Shown here piece by piece: positions 20,483 through 32,561 of a stretch of 64,000 nucleotides of DNA (positions within the stretch are counted from its first letter, which is position 1; each line of letters starts with the position of its first letter). The notes beneath the pieces were generated by a model that did no database searches, was not told the DNA's origin, and was given only the letters and a program-made list of their open reading frames with translations. Made by a program: the position numbers and the translations under genes. Source of the stretch: Pseudogymnoascus destructans (lineage: Eukaryota; Ascomycota; Leotiomycetes; Thelebolales; Thelebolaceae). The DNA is taken from contig NW_020167522.1 in assembly GCF_001641265.1 (NCBI RefSeq), positions 744,001 to 808,000 on the forward strand, written 5' to 3'.

Positions 20483-20771
20483 TGTAACGCTGACTTCTCA
20501 ACGATAGAAGACATAGAGGTTTCTTGCATAAGGTTGACTTGACAGAGAAGGCAGGGGATTAGACACAAAGGCTTTCCAAGTGACACGTTATAGTATTGTA
20601 AAGAATACTATATTGAGTTGAGCACGAAGCTCCTATCTAAGGAAATACTATCTACTTATATAGTGGCGTCGTGCCAAAGGGATATCCATGGATAACATGG
20701 ATAACATAATATCCATCACGTGAGGTTGCAGCCGTAAGCGCTAGCCATAGCACTAGGACTTAGCCGTAACA
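20483..20771 (-). mobile_element. solo LTR, family L1 (short variant)
   Basis: Begins TGTAACGCTGACTTC and ends CGTAACA, the same ends as the complete L1 solo LTRs at 52751-53225 and 54165-54638. In the LTR sense (minus), a TATA box (CTATATAAG) lies about 35 bp upstream of the conserved GGAGCTTCGTGCTCAAC block. The upstream U3 here carries GGATATCC and GGATAACAT repeats, unlike other copies. The flanking pentamers do not match, so it is old or rearranged. Confidence 0.75.
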
Positions 20772-22709
20772 CCCTTCTTGTGGATTGTCTGATGGTGTAC
20801 TAATAAAGTGGATAGTATATTTCCAATCCACGAGAACGAGTAGGTAATGGGAGCACGTTGGCGCGTGGGTGATAACATGTGCTGGGCTGACAGGATTCAC
20901 AGAATTCCAACTTGACAATGCCGATTCCGACTCCTGCGGGAGCTTTGTCGGATGCGTTCCATGTCCTCTGCCTGCGCTGCCTTCAGGCCAAAGCTCGTGG
21001 CATCAAGGACCACGATTGTGTCTGGTTCCCCGCCTCCTCCAAGTGGGAGTACTGCACTGCGCAGCACTCCACCTGCGTTCCGGTGAGTTCCCTTGTGTGT
21101 TACAGCTACGGTAACATGACGTCATGGTTACAGGACCAGGACCTAGTAACGTGACGTGTGAGTCACAGGGGGCAAGCGGGGTAGGCTGCCATGTGATGGG
21201 GCTAATGGATAGTTGCAGAAACTAGTGGATATTGGATAGTTGGGCTATCCATGAACTATCCTGAATATCTAGCTATCCGCCAACTATCCAGATTACCCAT
21301 GAGGCATGATGCCACTATATAAATAAGTAGATAGTATCTCCTTAGATAGGAGCTTTGTGCTCAACTAATATAGTATTCTTTACAATACTGTAACGTGTTA
21401 CTTGGAAAGCTGTTACAGACAATGTTCTCTTTAGTGGCGTACCTGTATTACTTAGTGGCAATTTCGCATAGATCCTACCTATAATGCCTTGGGGTTCTCA
21501 AGCACAGATTGTCCACACCTGTTTACAGTGCTCATTTGTATGGCCACGGCTTTAGCGGCTACATTTACACGTTAATATGTGTGTCTAAGGTGGGGTGCTT
21601 GATGAGGAATTTGTCACATGGATTAGGAAAATACCATACGATCTGCAACTTAATGGCACAATACTAATACCGCTATATATTACACAGATTAAAGGAATTA
21701 GATGGCCTTATTTGTAAGGATGCCTGTCCCTCAGTGATGGAAAGGATCTGAGTCGGGCAGGTTACGGTCACATGATAAGAGTTAAGGCAGGTTAGCCGAG
21801 TCGGACCCGTTTTGGTACTTAAGGGGATTGACCCAACGGGGTCCCTCTCCCTCAGTGACGGAAGGTATCTGAGTCAGACAAGTTACGGTCACGTGGTGAG
21901 AGTGAAGGCAGGTTAGCTGAGTCAGACCCGTTTCGGGTACTTAAGGAGATTGACCCAACAGGGGTTCCTCTCTTCATCTTTTTTGTATCCTTCGTAGTAG
22001 ACCTATAGGATAGCATCCGTTTAGCCTCTGACTCGCACTCTCATATGCTATTACTGTGAGCTGGGTGCCCTGTGTCCTTACATTATTGCTACAATCTACC
22101 TAGATAATGTATTATAGCTGCATAATCATGCTAAAGATCTCTTTACTAACTAGGCTATCCTTTCGGTCTATAATAAGACCCTATTACACCCTAATGCTCT
22201 TATACTATCTTGGTATCTAGGTCTAGTACAAACCTTACTATCAATTGATACTGTAGACTTTAATGATAGAGGTGGTGATCTTCATTATGTCCTAGTTAAG
22301 GAGCTTTAGAATTGCTCACCTACCTAGCTACCATTATCCTTTCTATAGCTTAAGGTTGCTAGGCTTGGTAACGTGACCTAAAAAGTCATGAGGCTAGCAG
22401 GGCTAGGCTGTAGTGTGACCAGGCTAGTGGATAGTTGTAGAAACTAGTGTATATTAGATAGTTAAGGTATCTATCAACTATCTAGATTATCTAGCTATCC
22501 ATCAACTGTAAGTCGTGGCGTATGCAGGGGATGGCGTAACACGGTGAATTTACCCCGCTGACTTCTGATAACTGTAAATAACTCAACAATGGTTCGCTGT
22601 AAAAGCCTAGGTGTTGCTGAGCGTGAAACTTTAATAGCATAGGCAATATTAAGCGTCCAATCTAAGAAGTTTAAGAGTGCATATTATGCTAAAAAAGTGC
22701 TGGGGCTGC
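20772..22709. other. old LTR fragments, AT-rich and decayed
   Basis: Contains an L1-type fragment at about 21135-21425 (GGATAGTT/AACTATCC repeats, then a TATA and GGAGCTTTGTGCTCAAC), an LTR2 fragment at about 21700-22083 (ends with GCATCCGTTTAGCCTC... and CCTTACA), and a second, more AT-shifted copy of the L1 U3 at about 22370-22510. Differences between the two U3 copies are mostly C/T and G/A, as expected from RIP-like decay. A short frame at 20912-21154 with Cys pairs (VLCLRCLQAKA) is not convincing as a gene. Confidence 0.5.
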
Positions 22710-23296
22710 TGAAAAGCTTCTACAACCCTCTATAATTATTACATGTCATCGCTCCTTAGTTACCCACAAGATTGGTTAAGTTATGACATAATTTGTCTAT
22801 AGGGGTACTCTGACCTTGGACCTCCTTTCACTTCATATATGCTAGGAAACTAGGAGATGGTTCTATGGGATTCTCTTACGTCGACTACAGTTACCAAGCC
22901 TGGTTAGTCATGAAAAGTCATGGAAAATGAGAGAACTACACTCCTTTAGCATAAATAGGATTGCCCTTTCCTTAAGAAAGGGCAAGCAGACAATACAGTA
23001 AATCGACTAGCACATACTTCTACATCTTTTACAAGCTTCCAAGCATTGATCTTGTTATTCTTTGTTTCTGAAAAGTCAGTGAGGTGCTAACCTTAACTTA
23101 CCCCTGAGTTCTCAGACTCAACATTTGTTACAACTTGTCTAAACCACTCCACTACATCATACACCTGATTGCTGCGTTGTGAAATAGTCTAAGCTACAAC
23201 CCTTTGGCTCTGTTTCCTAAGACAGTGTGTTGTCTTAGTAAAATCATCCCTTCCTTGGGTGGCTAGATTCTCACATCTGGTGCACCCACCATTACA
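22710..23296 (-). repeat. family C repeat, minus orientation, partial
   Basis: Reverse complement of the repeat that starts TGTAATGGTGGGTGCACC at 38676 and 50144. Here it ends with that sequence's complement at 23281-23296. The AAGAAAGGGCAAGCAG and TTTGGCTCTG blocks match the other copies. The 5' part is lost. Confidence 0.75.
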
Positions 23297-23655
23297 GATG
23301 GAACTATAAGAACTGTTAGAACTTCTACAGTTCCTACAGTTCCTACAGTTTCTTAGGGCGGAACTTAGGATGGAACTGTAAAGACTGTTAGAGCTTGTAC
23401 AGTTCCTACAGTTCCTTAAGATGGAACTGTTAGAACCCGTACAGTTCCTTATAGTTCCCTTTGGTACGACACTACTATATAAGTAGATAGTATTTCCTTA
23501 GATAGGAGCTTCGTGCTCAACTCAATATAGTATTCTTTACAATACTATAACGTGTCACTTGGAAAGCCTTTGTGTCTAATCCCCTGCCTTCTCTGTCAAG
23601 TCAACCTTATGCAAGAAACCTCTATGTCTTCTATCGTCTAGAAGTCAGTGTTATA
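23297..23655 (+). mobile_element. LTR family L1 with GGAACTGT-type U3 repeats
   Basis: The 3' half (from about 23462, TGGTACGAC, TATA at about 23476) matches other L1 LTRs. The 5' part (23300-23460) is an array of GGAACTGT/ACAGTTCC units seen in no other copy here. The 3' end is mutated (GTGTTATA for GCGTTACA). Confidence 0.65.
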
Positions 23656-24347
23656 ATATAGTTCCATAGGAAGGATTATGTAACGGGTCATGTATGATTG
23701 TTTTAAGCATAACATAGCACTGTCTTGTGGTCTGCTTACTTAGAGAACAATTTTACAGGCAGTTATAGATGATCTGTAGGTAAAGCTCTAGACGGACGAG
23801 GGGGACTTACGATACATCCTTACCTGTAAACAGTTTCCAGTCTAGTTATGTTTTACAATGACTATTAATAAGTCTTAAGGTTAGTCATTAAGTTTGTTAG
23901 AGTTGATTTACAGTCACTACATTTAGTCACGGGCAATTCTACGTTGTAATGTCGCGGACGTCATCCATAGCTGGCTTACACGTTCTACTTCCGGAAGGTG
24001 ACGATAACACTACACATAACGTTGTATATCCAGAGGTATTGTGTGATATTAATTAGAAATACTATCTATACTACTATTCTACTACTTGCTACGGGTGGTT
24101 ACGGGCGTTTACCAGGTTTGGATTTCGTCATATGTTTACGGGTTTAAACACATGACTACTTACGGCGGCAGGCAGAGTCACAAACTGGCGCCTACGGCGC
24201 TGGTGCACAATACTCTGGTAAATTAAGCCATCCCTGCCAGACCAACAACGAAGCGCCAGCACCCCCCACTAAATTGAGAGCGAAAGCTATCATGGGTACT
24301 AAAATCGCCAAACCGCTGCAGCTCTGAATATAGCAACTGCATGTTCC
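23656..24347. other. no gene seen; 3' flank of RAP1
   Basis: AT-rich DNA with no supported frame. The last 130 bp probably hold the RAP1 3' UTR. Confidence 0.5.
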
Positions 24348-27344
24348 TTACGCATCCGCCTGGACTTTCTCTGAGGCTCTCACGCATTTCTCCCAGTCTT
24401 CCAGGAATTCTTTCCGCTTCAAGCATCTGATTTCGCCATGCTTCTTAAGAGATCGCTTATAACCGCGAGATTGCATGTGACCCTTGACCCCATTATCATC
24501 CTCTTCAGTCCAGACCCCGGCGACATTTTTCGGGATTTCCAATCCATTGGCATAATCTGAAAGCAGTCTCTCCGCAAGCTCAACTTCCATTGTGGTAATT
24601 TTCAACACTTGTTTAATAGTTTCGATATCAAATCCCTCAACACTACAACGTTCGACGAACTCGTCTACCCCCTCGTTGCATTGTGATTCACTCTGTAATT
24701 GCGTTGCCTCTTCGTCATTGTTTTTCTGAGAGGGAGGAGTGTAGTCTATGGCCTCCGACCGAAGTTGGCGTGTCGGAGAAGAACCGAGTTCCTCCGACGA
24801 AGATGGCGGGGCAAAGTATTCAATATTAGTTTCGATGAGTTTCTTGTTTTGGGCATTTGGGTGGTCTGGTAATTTTCCATCATTGTTCAGATGGCCATTA
24901 TAGATATGTTCAGGCGTCGAAGGGATTTCATCTGCCCTCTCTTTGCCTTTCGAGATCCGTGGTCGCTTGCTGTGACTGTGACTGGAAGTAGGCCTCGGTT
25001 CCACGACTGCAGATATGCTGTCCTGGTCATGAGGTCGCTTTTGCCTTTCGCGACCAGCAGTCTGGAAGGCTAAGGAAGGAGGCTCCGGATTGTCATCGCT
25101 GCTTTCCTCGACCTCTTCTTCAGATTGCCCCTGCTCCTCAGGTTGCTGGCGCACAGCTTCTTCTTCCTTTATTTTTTCCTGTTCTCTTTGAATGAAAAAT
25201 TCGTAGAAATCCATTAGAAAATCTTCACATATCTGCCGGAGCTCATCAGGCGCACTGGGGTGGGCCGAGGTTTCGAACCCCAATTGGGTCGCAAAGTCGT
25301 CCCAGACTTCTGTGCTTTCGATATCGTCAAAATGGGCAAGAAGTGGGAGAGAAGCGGTCCACACGTTGAACAGACGGATTCTACGCTTGGAAACAATAGG
25401 CTCAAAGGTAACGGGATCGGGCAAACAATCCCAAGCAAATTCACTTATGCTTTGCAAAAATGCCAATTCTCCATGGCCTAGTGATTGTCGGATCCTCTGG
25501 GCTGCAACGTCCTTATTTGCTGATTCTTGAGGTGACACCGTAGCTTGCCGCAAGGTCTTTGGGGTGCGCACACCACTTGAGAGAATATGAGCTTGTTCAT
25601 GGGTTTGCCTTGGAATAGCTGTCACTGGCGTGGCTGGTTCCGTGGATTTTGTAACAGAGGCACGTTCTTTCATCTCTCTATCTTTCCTCGCAGAACTAGC
25701 TGTCACTGGCGTGACTGGTTCTGTGGATTTTGTAGGAAATGTGCGTCCTTTCTCGCAGTTTTTCTTTGCAGATATATGGGTGTCGAAGTCGACAAGCTTG
25801 TCGCGATACTTCTGTTTTAGAGCGGTGTGTGCCATTTCATACCTGTAAGTATTGATTCCTAGCTTTAAGGCAACCTGCAACCATCCATCTGCTTCCTCGA
25901 CTTTTTGAAACCCTCTAAACTCCGGCTTGTTGACCACACTCCAGAGATCATATAATTCAAAATTGCGTCCATACAGGTTGAAGGAAGGTTCAATCTCGCA
26001 TCCGATGGCGCTTGACAATTCCTTCAAATTCTCCAAGAATTTTGCTTTATCGGAGGAGGCGCCAACTTGAGACTGATCTTTTGAAGTCACAGATTCTGGG
26101 GACTTGCTTGAAATGGCCCCGTCCTCGCCTAGTTTGCGGTGACGTGCTGTGCCTCTAGTTTCGGTGGGTGACCTTGAAGACGCAGCAGCGCGAACTGGGG
26201 TTATGTAGGTTTTGGGAGTAGAGACCTGTCCCCGATCGGGCTTGGGATTTACCACATTTGACTCTTTCTCCTCGTCTTCTTGGCATTTGCGTGGCTTGAA
26301 AACATTGTGGTAATAGTTGCACCAATCGCCTGCTGTGTGCCTTCTGTGCTGTGCCATTATTAGCTGGCCATGTCTTTTGTCGCATAAAGTAGCAGGAATA
26401 GCGGACAGGACTACGTACGATATTGGCAAAGACTTCCCAAGCGTAGACCAATGTCCCTGGGGTAATTTTGACAAGGTCAGAATACTCCCCTTCTAGTGTT
26501 TCAATGTCCTCCTCTGTGAATGGGACATCCTTTGTGATCGGGGCTTCCTCTGTGGATGCGTGTTCATTTTCGGGCGAGTAAGAAGCGACAGGTAAGGAGG
26601 GGCTGCCCGGCGTAGGTCTTCTTGCACCTGAAGCATTCGGTGTAGTTGCGACGTTTTCAGACCGAGTTGCAGATGGAATGGCCCGGCGCGGCCTATCTTC
26701 CTTTCTTTTCACTGGCCAGTCTGTACTGTTCATGTCTATCTCTGGTCGAGGTTTGGAAGACAGTTGCTTTATCCAATGGTCACGCCATGATTGTGCAGTA
26801 TGCCGAGGATTCTACGAAGCATTTAGCTAGGCTGCAACCGAATCCGACACGAAAACATACCTTCTCTGCGAACTGCTCATAGACCTCATTTCCTCTGACA
26901 GCAAGGCCAATTCGTTCAGCTTTGGCAACCCAAATACTAATGGCCATGCTATCTTCGTATCTGAAAGGCGTTCGGGTCAATTTCTGTGGTCCACCTGGAA
27001 GCCTAGTTTTGCCAGGGGAATTTATTCGATGAGCCTCTAAATCCTCTAGCTCCCCTTTTTTCATACTCTGCTCCAGGTATTTCCACGAGACAGAACTTGC
27101 AGGTGCAAGCGTGGGCTTTGCGTGATCCGCAATCAGCACGTCTGCATTCTTTTCCAGCGGAACCACGAAGCCCCCATTGCGCTTTGCAAAGTTAGTGGCG
27201 GTTTCTATTTCCGGGCAATGGTAGATTTACCTGTACATTTTTAATTAATTCAGTCCGCGCCGGAACGCGCTGCGAAATGAAGAACTTTTGTCCCTGGAAC
27301 AAGTCACCACCTCCTGCGACGCCCTCGTAGACGGCTGCAGCCAT
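24348..27344 (-). CDS. RAP1: Rap1 telomere protein (BRCT, Myb, ARID-like, RCT), 942 aa
   Basis: Four exons join in phase: 27344-27231, 27181-26861, 26811-26419 and 26348-24348. The start is the ATG of MAAAVYEGVAGGG; the TTG-initiated extension is not needed. A BRCT domain (about 10-95) has GGDLFQGQKFFISQRVP and GGFVVPLEKNADVLIADH. A Myb fold (about 108-166) has FRYEDSMAISIWVAKAER and HTAQSWRDHWIKQL. A second Myb-like unit (about 240-295) has PFTEEDIETLE and HTAGDWCNYYHN. An ARID/BRIGHT-like domain lies at about 377-465 (LYDLWSVVNKPEFRGFQKV), with a weaker second one around 570-660. The C-terminal RCT (about 850-942) has GVWTEEDDNGVKG and RSLKKHG. Rap1 binds shelterin partners at telomeres and affects silencing. 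Divergent from SWF1. Confidence 0.93.
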
Positions 27345-27959
27345 ATGGAACGCCCTTTGGAGTTGTGGACCCAAGAGAAGCGTCCAACTAAATCGTTATG
27401 AGGGTTTTATTAACCACGCCTGACGTAGCCTTCGACTGGCGGATAACGTTGGGCAGTTTCAGAGCGTTTGGGGAGAAGTACAAGGGAGAAACCAGATGAA
27501 GTCCAGCTGAAACTAGAATAAAGAACGGCTGGCAACCTAATAAATGATTATCCAGCAAGGGAGACTGTGCATTATTTGCACAAAATACTAGGCGGTTTGA
27601 AAATCACAGGTGTTGAGGTGCCTGGATGGGTTGTCTGGCTGTCTAGCATATGCTGTCGTAGTTGTGAATAGCAAAGGCTACTTACGTTATCTCCATACTT
27701 TTTGATTCACGTCGTTGTTTCGCGCGAATAACGCGTAATCACGTGACAAGGAACACCTTCGTTTGGCAGATCCCTTTGGCTTTCGATCCGGGGTCCAAGA
27801 ACACCACAGGAATGCTTGTTCACTTGGTCAGTCTCGTTGCAACGTTTATCGATCATGAATGATTTTACTTTTTTGAGATTCTATTTGTCGACATTATGAC
27901 TTTAGCTTGAGTAACCACTTGGACGTGGACACTTTGACAATCCCCGCGCACCCTTCAAG
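27345..27959. promoter_or_regulatory. RAP1-SWF1 divergent promoter
   Basis: A 615-bp shared upstream region. It holds an ACGCGT (MluI cell-cycle box type) at 27731-27736 and a CACGTG at 27740-27745, only 3 bp apart. No other gene is visible. Confidence 0.5.
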
Positions 27960-29536
27960 ATGGGTTTGGTGAAGAGTGTGATTTGTCTGGTGCTTTTCAT
28001 ATCATTTATGACATTTGTTTTGTTCTTTGGAAGACTGCCAGCCTTGAGGTCTGTATGAACTGGAGAGACGGTCGATAGGTTCAAAAGCTCATCAGGAACT
28101 AGGAGAACCCCCATCGGTGCCTTGCATCGACTTTTCATGATACATCTTCCCAGGTTTCTATTCTCTCTGGATCAAAAAATCAGCAATGGGCGTGTATATG
28201 CCTCAGGTGCGGAGACGCTGCGGTTTGTTATGAACGAACGGCACCCTACAGTCCTGGTAAGTTTGGATTTTGTGTGGCTTGTGTACATGCACACCGAAGC
28301 CTTTTGTTGTTCAATCTCCTGTTCCTTTAACTATCCATTTGGTCGACAAGCTCAAGGGCTATGTTGGCACTTACTATGAGCTTCGTCGCTCAAGTAACCT
28401 CACTGCACAATGGAGGACATGTTACTCTTTCCTATCCTTATAAATCACCTCGTATTAAGGCATATAACCTAAACATGAAGACAGCGTAGCTAACGATCGG
28501 GTCTCAGCCTATACTGGCGTCGAATTTCCCTACCAACCATTCTATATTTTCAAGTTCTCGAAATAATGCTGACTTTGATTAGATCCTGTTCATTCTCCTG
28601 CTCTCCGTCTCAGAGTACCTCTACCTACCCTTTGTCTTTCCCGCCCAAACTACCGCCACTCAAGCCGTAATGATCCCAATCATCCTCATGCCCTACATAT
28701 TCCTTTACCTTGCTGCGTACTCGGATCCTGGCTTCATCACCAATGCTACTCACGCAACCCACATGCGCCTCTACCCCTACGACCATGTTAACTTCCACCC
28801 ATCCGCCATATGCAGCACCTGCGACTTCATCAAACCGCCTCGCTCAAAGCACTGCGCCCTCTGCAAGCACTGCGTGTCACGATCAGACCACCACTGCATA
28901 TTCATCAACAACTGCGTTGGCTACGGCAACACGCATTGGTTCATCCTCCTCCTCCTCTCCACAACCCTCCTGACCGCCGCCGGCGGGTACCTGGGCCTGA
29001 TCTACATCAGCGACATCATCAAGGCGCGGTATAGCTCTTTTACTATTCGCGGAATAGGGTACACGTGGCGCGATTATGCGAATTTCTGGCTCTGGGGAAT
29101 ACACATTAAACCTGGTGCTGGCGGTGTCACGCTTCTGTGTGTATTGAGCACCGCGTTAATTGCCGCCTTGGCCGCATACACGCTGTACCAGGTTTGGGCA
29201 GGCGTCACAACGAACGAGAGCGGGAAGTGGGATAACACGAGTTGCGATATTGACGATGAGTCCCTTTATATGCGACCTCTAGACGAACAGAGACCGCGAG
29301 ACGCCGGTGTTGAACCGCGTGTAAAGTGGCCAGTGCAACCAAAGCTCATCAGTATGAGCTGTGAAACCAAGCCGCCGAGTAATGCGAAGAGTCTACAGGG
29401 ACGGGGATATGGGGAATGGGTGCGTGCGGAGAGTTTGCATGACCTGGAGAATGTCTATGATGTCGGATTCTGGCGCAATATTGTGGACCTGTTTCTTCCG
29501 CGCTCAACTTGTGAAACTCGTTACGCTGAAGATTAG
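27960..29536 (+). CDS. SWF1: Swf1-type DHHC palmitoyltransferase, 398 aa
   Basis: Exons 27960-28048, 28103-28256 and 28583-29536 join in phase to 399 codons with the stop. The protein starts MGLVKSVICLVLF, a membrane anchor followed by FGRLPALRRTPIG, as in Swf1 homologues. Two further hydrophobic segments flank the DHHC cysteine-rich domain: CSTCDFIKPPRSKHCALCKH, then SRSDHHCIFINNCVGYGNTH. IFINNCVGYGN is characteristic of the Swf1 subgroup rather than Pfa or Akr types. Swf1 acts at the ER, palmitoylating transmembrane proteins such as SNAREs next to the membrane. The last intron is 326 nt, long for this window; the exon junction is supported by the continuous hydrophobic segment. The catalytic Cys of DHHC is present. 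Confidence 0.9.
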
Positions 29537-30010
29537 GACGGCATTTTCAATGCCAAGTAGTTGGGAACTTGGAGCTGCAGTATATAGGAGCCGTCGGCCA
29601 GTGATAGTGCGGGGGCCACCAAGATAATGTATGGGAGGAAAATTACAATGCGGCGATTTCTCGTACTTTTTAGATAGAAAGAATACCACGGTTGGCGATG
29701 TTGTGAATGCAATGCCATGTTTTGAAGGAATTTTTATTTAAAATTTATAATTCTGCATTGAAGATATGCCGCATCAAAGTACGAAAACATAAAGCATTGA
29801 TGTGTATAATATATACCCTTTCTAGCTATACTGATACATAGTCACAGCCAGCTATGATCCTTTTTCCTGTATATCAGGTTCACACATTGCCAGTTTGTAA
29901 CCGCGACAGCCCATCGGGATCTATTTAATGCAACCGCGCCCCGAAAAGGCCTGAATCCCGCTGGTACCAAAACAAACCTAGAGATAGATATAAGCAAATA
30001 ATTTCTAACA
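29537..30010. terminator. convergent 3' region of SWF1 and the PPCDC-fold gene
   Basis: Two genes end facing each other across 474 bp. AT-rich with AATAAA-like runs near 29740-29800. No gene seen. Confidence 0.4.
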
Positions 30011-31930
30011 TCATAGAGTCTTGATCTCCATCCATTCGCTGGTGCCCACCCCGAGATTGAGCCCGTTCCTCGCCCACCACTTCCTTACTTCGTCCTCTCC
30101 CTCTCCACCAGCCAGGCGCACACTATCCTCCAGCGCCTCCTCAATGTCGCAAGTCTTATACTCTACCTTCAACCTCTTCCCGTCCCACCCCCAGTCCTCT
30201 CCACTAGTCTGCCGCCGCCACCACTCCAGCACCCGCACAAACCCATTCTTTGTCGGCCCAACAAGCACCTGATTATCATAGCTCATGGCAAACTTGCTCC
30301 CCTTAAGGCTCTTCCACGTCTCTAACACGTCAACATGGCCATAGGCTGATGCAAGGCGTGCCACAGAGTCAGAGTGCGAGTACGGAATCCCAGACGTATC
30401 CCACCAGTGCACAACACGGTTTTGCCCATTTTGAGCTGCGTACAGGACTGACTTGCCAACCTTCAGCCTCAGCGGCGCAAGTCCGACATCCATCGACTGC
30501 GAGTCGAAACTCGGCGACGCTGGTTCGTACAAGTATGAGGAGATTGTGCGCCGAGCTGAGGGGTTCTTCGACTCGGGCTCAAGGATATATGCGCCTTGGT
30601 GCATGCTCGCTTCCTTCCACCATTCTAGGACGAGGATATGTCCCTTGCTGCTCGCCTGCTCCAACGCCGCCTCGCTGTATTTCAGCGGTAGGCCGGACTT
30701 TTTCCACCAGTCAAGCACGTGTACGAAGCCTGACTTGGAGGCTCCATCTATGGCTTCATCTGTATAGTCTTTCTTGAGAAAGGAGGCAGAGGTTCGCCAC
30801 CACTCTAGAATCTCATTTCTTCCATAAACCGCCGACGCTTTAGTCGGGAGTAGTTTTCCGCCAAAGGATGTCCAAAAGACCTCGCGGAATTTGGTTTCGA
30901 GATACGAGAGGACGTCTGTGAGACAGAATTTGATGATAAGCTTGACGCATAGTGATGACAGGTATTCCATGCTCTTTGGGGCCTGGTCGAGCTTTTCAAT
31001 AACGCGCGGTACAGGCTTGGTAAGGATTGTGGATTCGAGAGAGCGAATGTACTCGTGGAGTTCATCCTTCGGGGATTCGCGATGCTCCCATTCCCTCGGT
31101 ATGGGCAGGTTGGTATAGATGCCGATTGATTGTGCAACTTCCCAGTCGCCGACGTAGTCGAATATTATGGTCCACAACTCCGATGGAAGCCGAGTTTCCG
31201 CCTTCTGGTTTCGACGTGCCTGTTCTATATCGCCAGATGTAGTTATATCAACGTCATGGCCAATTGTCAGAAGTTCGGCTTGGTTGTTGATGGTTTCGAC
31301 GAGATCGGGGAAGCCATCATATTGAATGAGACATTTCTTTGCCCCCTTCTCGTCATATTGCCACAGAATAGGCGGCATCACTCGGACCCAGTTCCATTTC
31401 CCCCTCAGCTTCGATAGCTGCTTCTTTGTCATGGGATTCTCCCACATTGATGTCGTCATGCCCGGCACCAGTATTATCTTTTTCGAGACATCCCAACCCC
31501 TTAGAACATCGAGTATAAGCGTCCCTGTTATCCCATTCAACATCTTTGCCATTGTATCCGCACTGGCGGGCGCCAGGACCAACAAATCTGCCCACTCGGC
31601 CCAAACTTGGGCACTGCCTTCGCCATTATTGATGCCGCGGCTAATACTGCTCGGGGAGTTCTCGAGAGTAGGGGCGAACCGCAGGGCCTTCGCTGTAGGA
31701 TCATCGCATATCGCTCTGCATTCGACTTTTGCGTGCCCGAAGAAACGCACGACCAAGGCCTCGGCTTTAGAGATGTCGCGCTCGCAGTTGGCGGCTACCA
31801 GGACGTGGAGTTTCTGGCAGTCTGTGGTTTTGAATTCGAACGATTTTGATGGGCGCGATAGAAATGGCTCTTGTGCTACATTGGGTATACCTAGATTATC
31901 ATACTGATAATCGGGCGGATGCGTCTCCAT
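30011..31930 (-). CDS. PPC-decarboxylase/Sis2-fold flavoprotein fused to ankyrin-like repeats, 639 aa
   Basis: Single-exon frame with ATG at 31930. Residues 38-210 are a homo-oligomeric flavin-containing Cys decarboxylase (HFCD) fold: LHVLVAANCERD, then LLVLAPASADTMAKM (about 116-130), RGWD, and PGMTTSMW (156-163). PPC decarboxylase and the Cab3 subunit use PxMNxxMW; here Asn is Thr, so decarboxylation is doubtful and a regulatory role, as in Hal3/Sis2, is possible. From about residue 250 the protein changes to repeated units with a VLxWWKxS pattern (VLDWWKKSG, VLEWWKEAS, VVHWWDTSG, VLEWWRRQT) alternating with AxxxGH, resembling degenerate ankyrin repeats. The fusion of the two parts is the unusual point. 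No intron is needed to link them. Confidence 0.75.
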   Translation of the reverse strand: METHPPDYQYDNLGIPNVAQEPFLSRPSKSFEFKTTDCQKLHVLVAANCERDISKAEALVVRFFGHAKVECRAICDDPTAKALRFAPTLENSPSSISRGINNGEGSAQVWAEWADLLVLAPASADTMAKMLNGITGTLILDVLRGWDVSKKIILVPGMTTSMWENPMTKKQLSKLRGKWNWVRVMPPILWQYDEKGAKKCLIQYDGFPDLVETINNQAELLTIGHDVDITTSGDIEQARRNQKAETRLPSELWTIIFDYVGDWEVAQSIGIYTNLPIPREWEHRESPKDELHEYIRSLESTILTKPVPRVIEKLDQAPKSMEYLSSLCVKLIIKFCLTDVLSYLETKFREVFWTSFGGKLLPTKASAVYGRNEILEWWRTSASFLKKDYTDEAIDGASKSGFVHVLDWWKKSGLPLKYSEAALEQASSKGHILVLEWWKEASMHQGAYILEPESKNPSARRTISSYLYEPASPSFDSQSMDVGLAPLRLKVGKSVLYAAQNGQNRVVHWWDTSGIPYSHSDSVARLASAYGHVDVLETWKSLKGSKFAMSYDNQVLVGPTKNGFVRVLEWWRRQTSGEDWGWDGKRLKVEYKTCDIEEALEDSVRLAGGEGEDEVRKWWARNGLNLGVGTSEWMEIKTL

Positions 31931-32561
31931 GGCTGCCGGAGCGAATGTGTGGTGACTTCTGAGTTGTGAGGAACAAGCCCTGGAAGATAGGTGAAGGACT
32001 CGGACGGGGCCTCATCACTAAATATTCGCGAGATGCGAAAGCAGCTGAAGAAAGGTGAGACAATTTGTGATGGCGACCAACGCGAAACAAACACGTAGGT
32101 TTGGTGGTGAATAAACCTTGTAGGCGGGGTACTGTTTGCAACTGCTGGACCTTATCGGAGGATTTTATTCCGCATCCCGATGCCGAGCTAAATATATGGG
32201 ACGATCATTCCCGCTAAATCCAAAAGCCGTAAAGTTAAAATATCTTAAATGGACGACATATCTGTACAAATACGTTTTATTTAGCACTGAGAGATTGCCA
32301 AAACGCGTTTGAAGTAGTCTCTAAATGTAAGTTTTTTATATTTTCTTTTACATCCTTATACAATGAATTCTTCGAGAGAATGGTATCTTTGCAACAATAA
32401 TATCATGTGAATGGCCATGACCAGAACGCAGACCATCCAGCTTACCGACTGAAATATGACAAACAAATATTTCGCCGCATCAAGCAGGCACTTGCGCCAC
32501 GAGTCCCTATCCGTAATTTACAAATATCCTGTCGCATAAATTGACTTCTTCAATTTACATT
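31931..32561. promoter_or_regulatory. upstream region of the PPCDC-fold gene and 3' flank of MAM3
   Basis: No coding region supported. Both neighbours are on the minus strand, so this holds the promoter of 30011-31930 and the 3' UTR of MAM3. Confidence 0.4.

Noticed and set aside
20912..21154. Cys-rich small gene
   Set aside because: Short, with competing frames of similar quality and embedded in LTR relics; no support beyond an open frame.
24348..26474. RAP1 starting at 26474 as one 708-codon gene
   Set aside because: The start is an in-frame artefact of intron sequence; upstream exons with BRCT and Myb segments join in phase.
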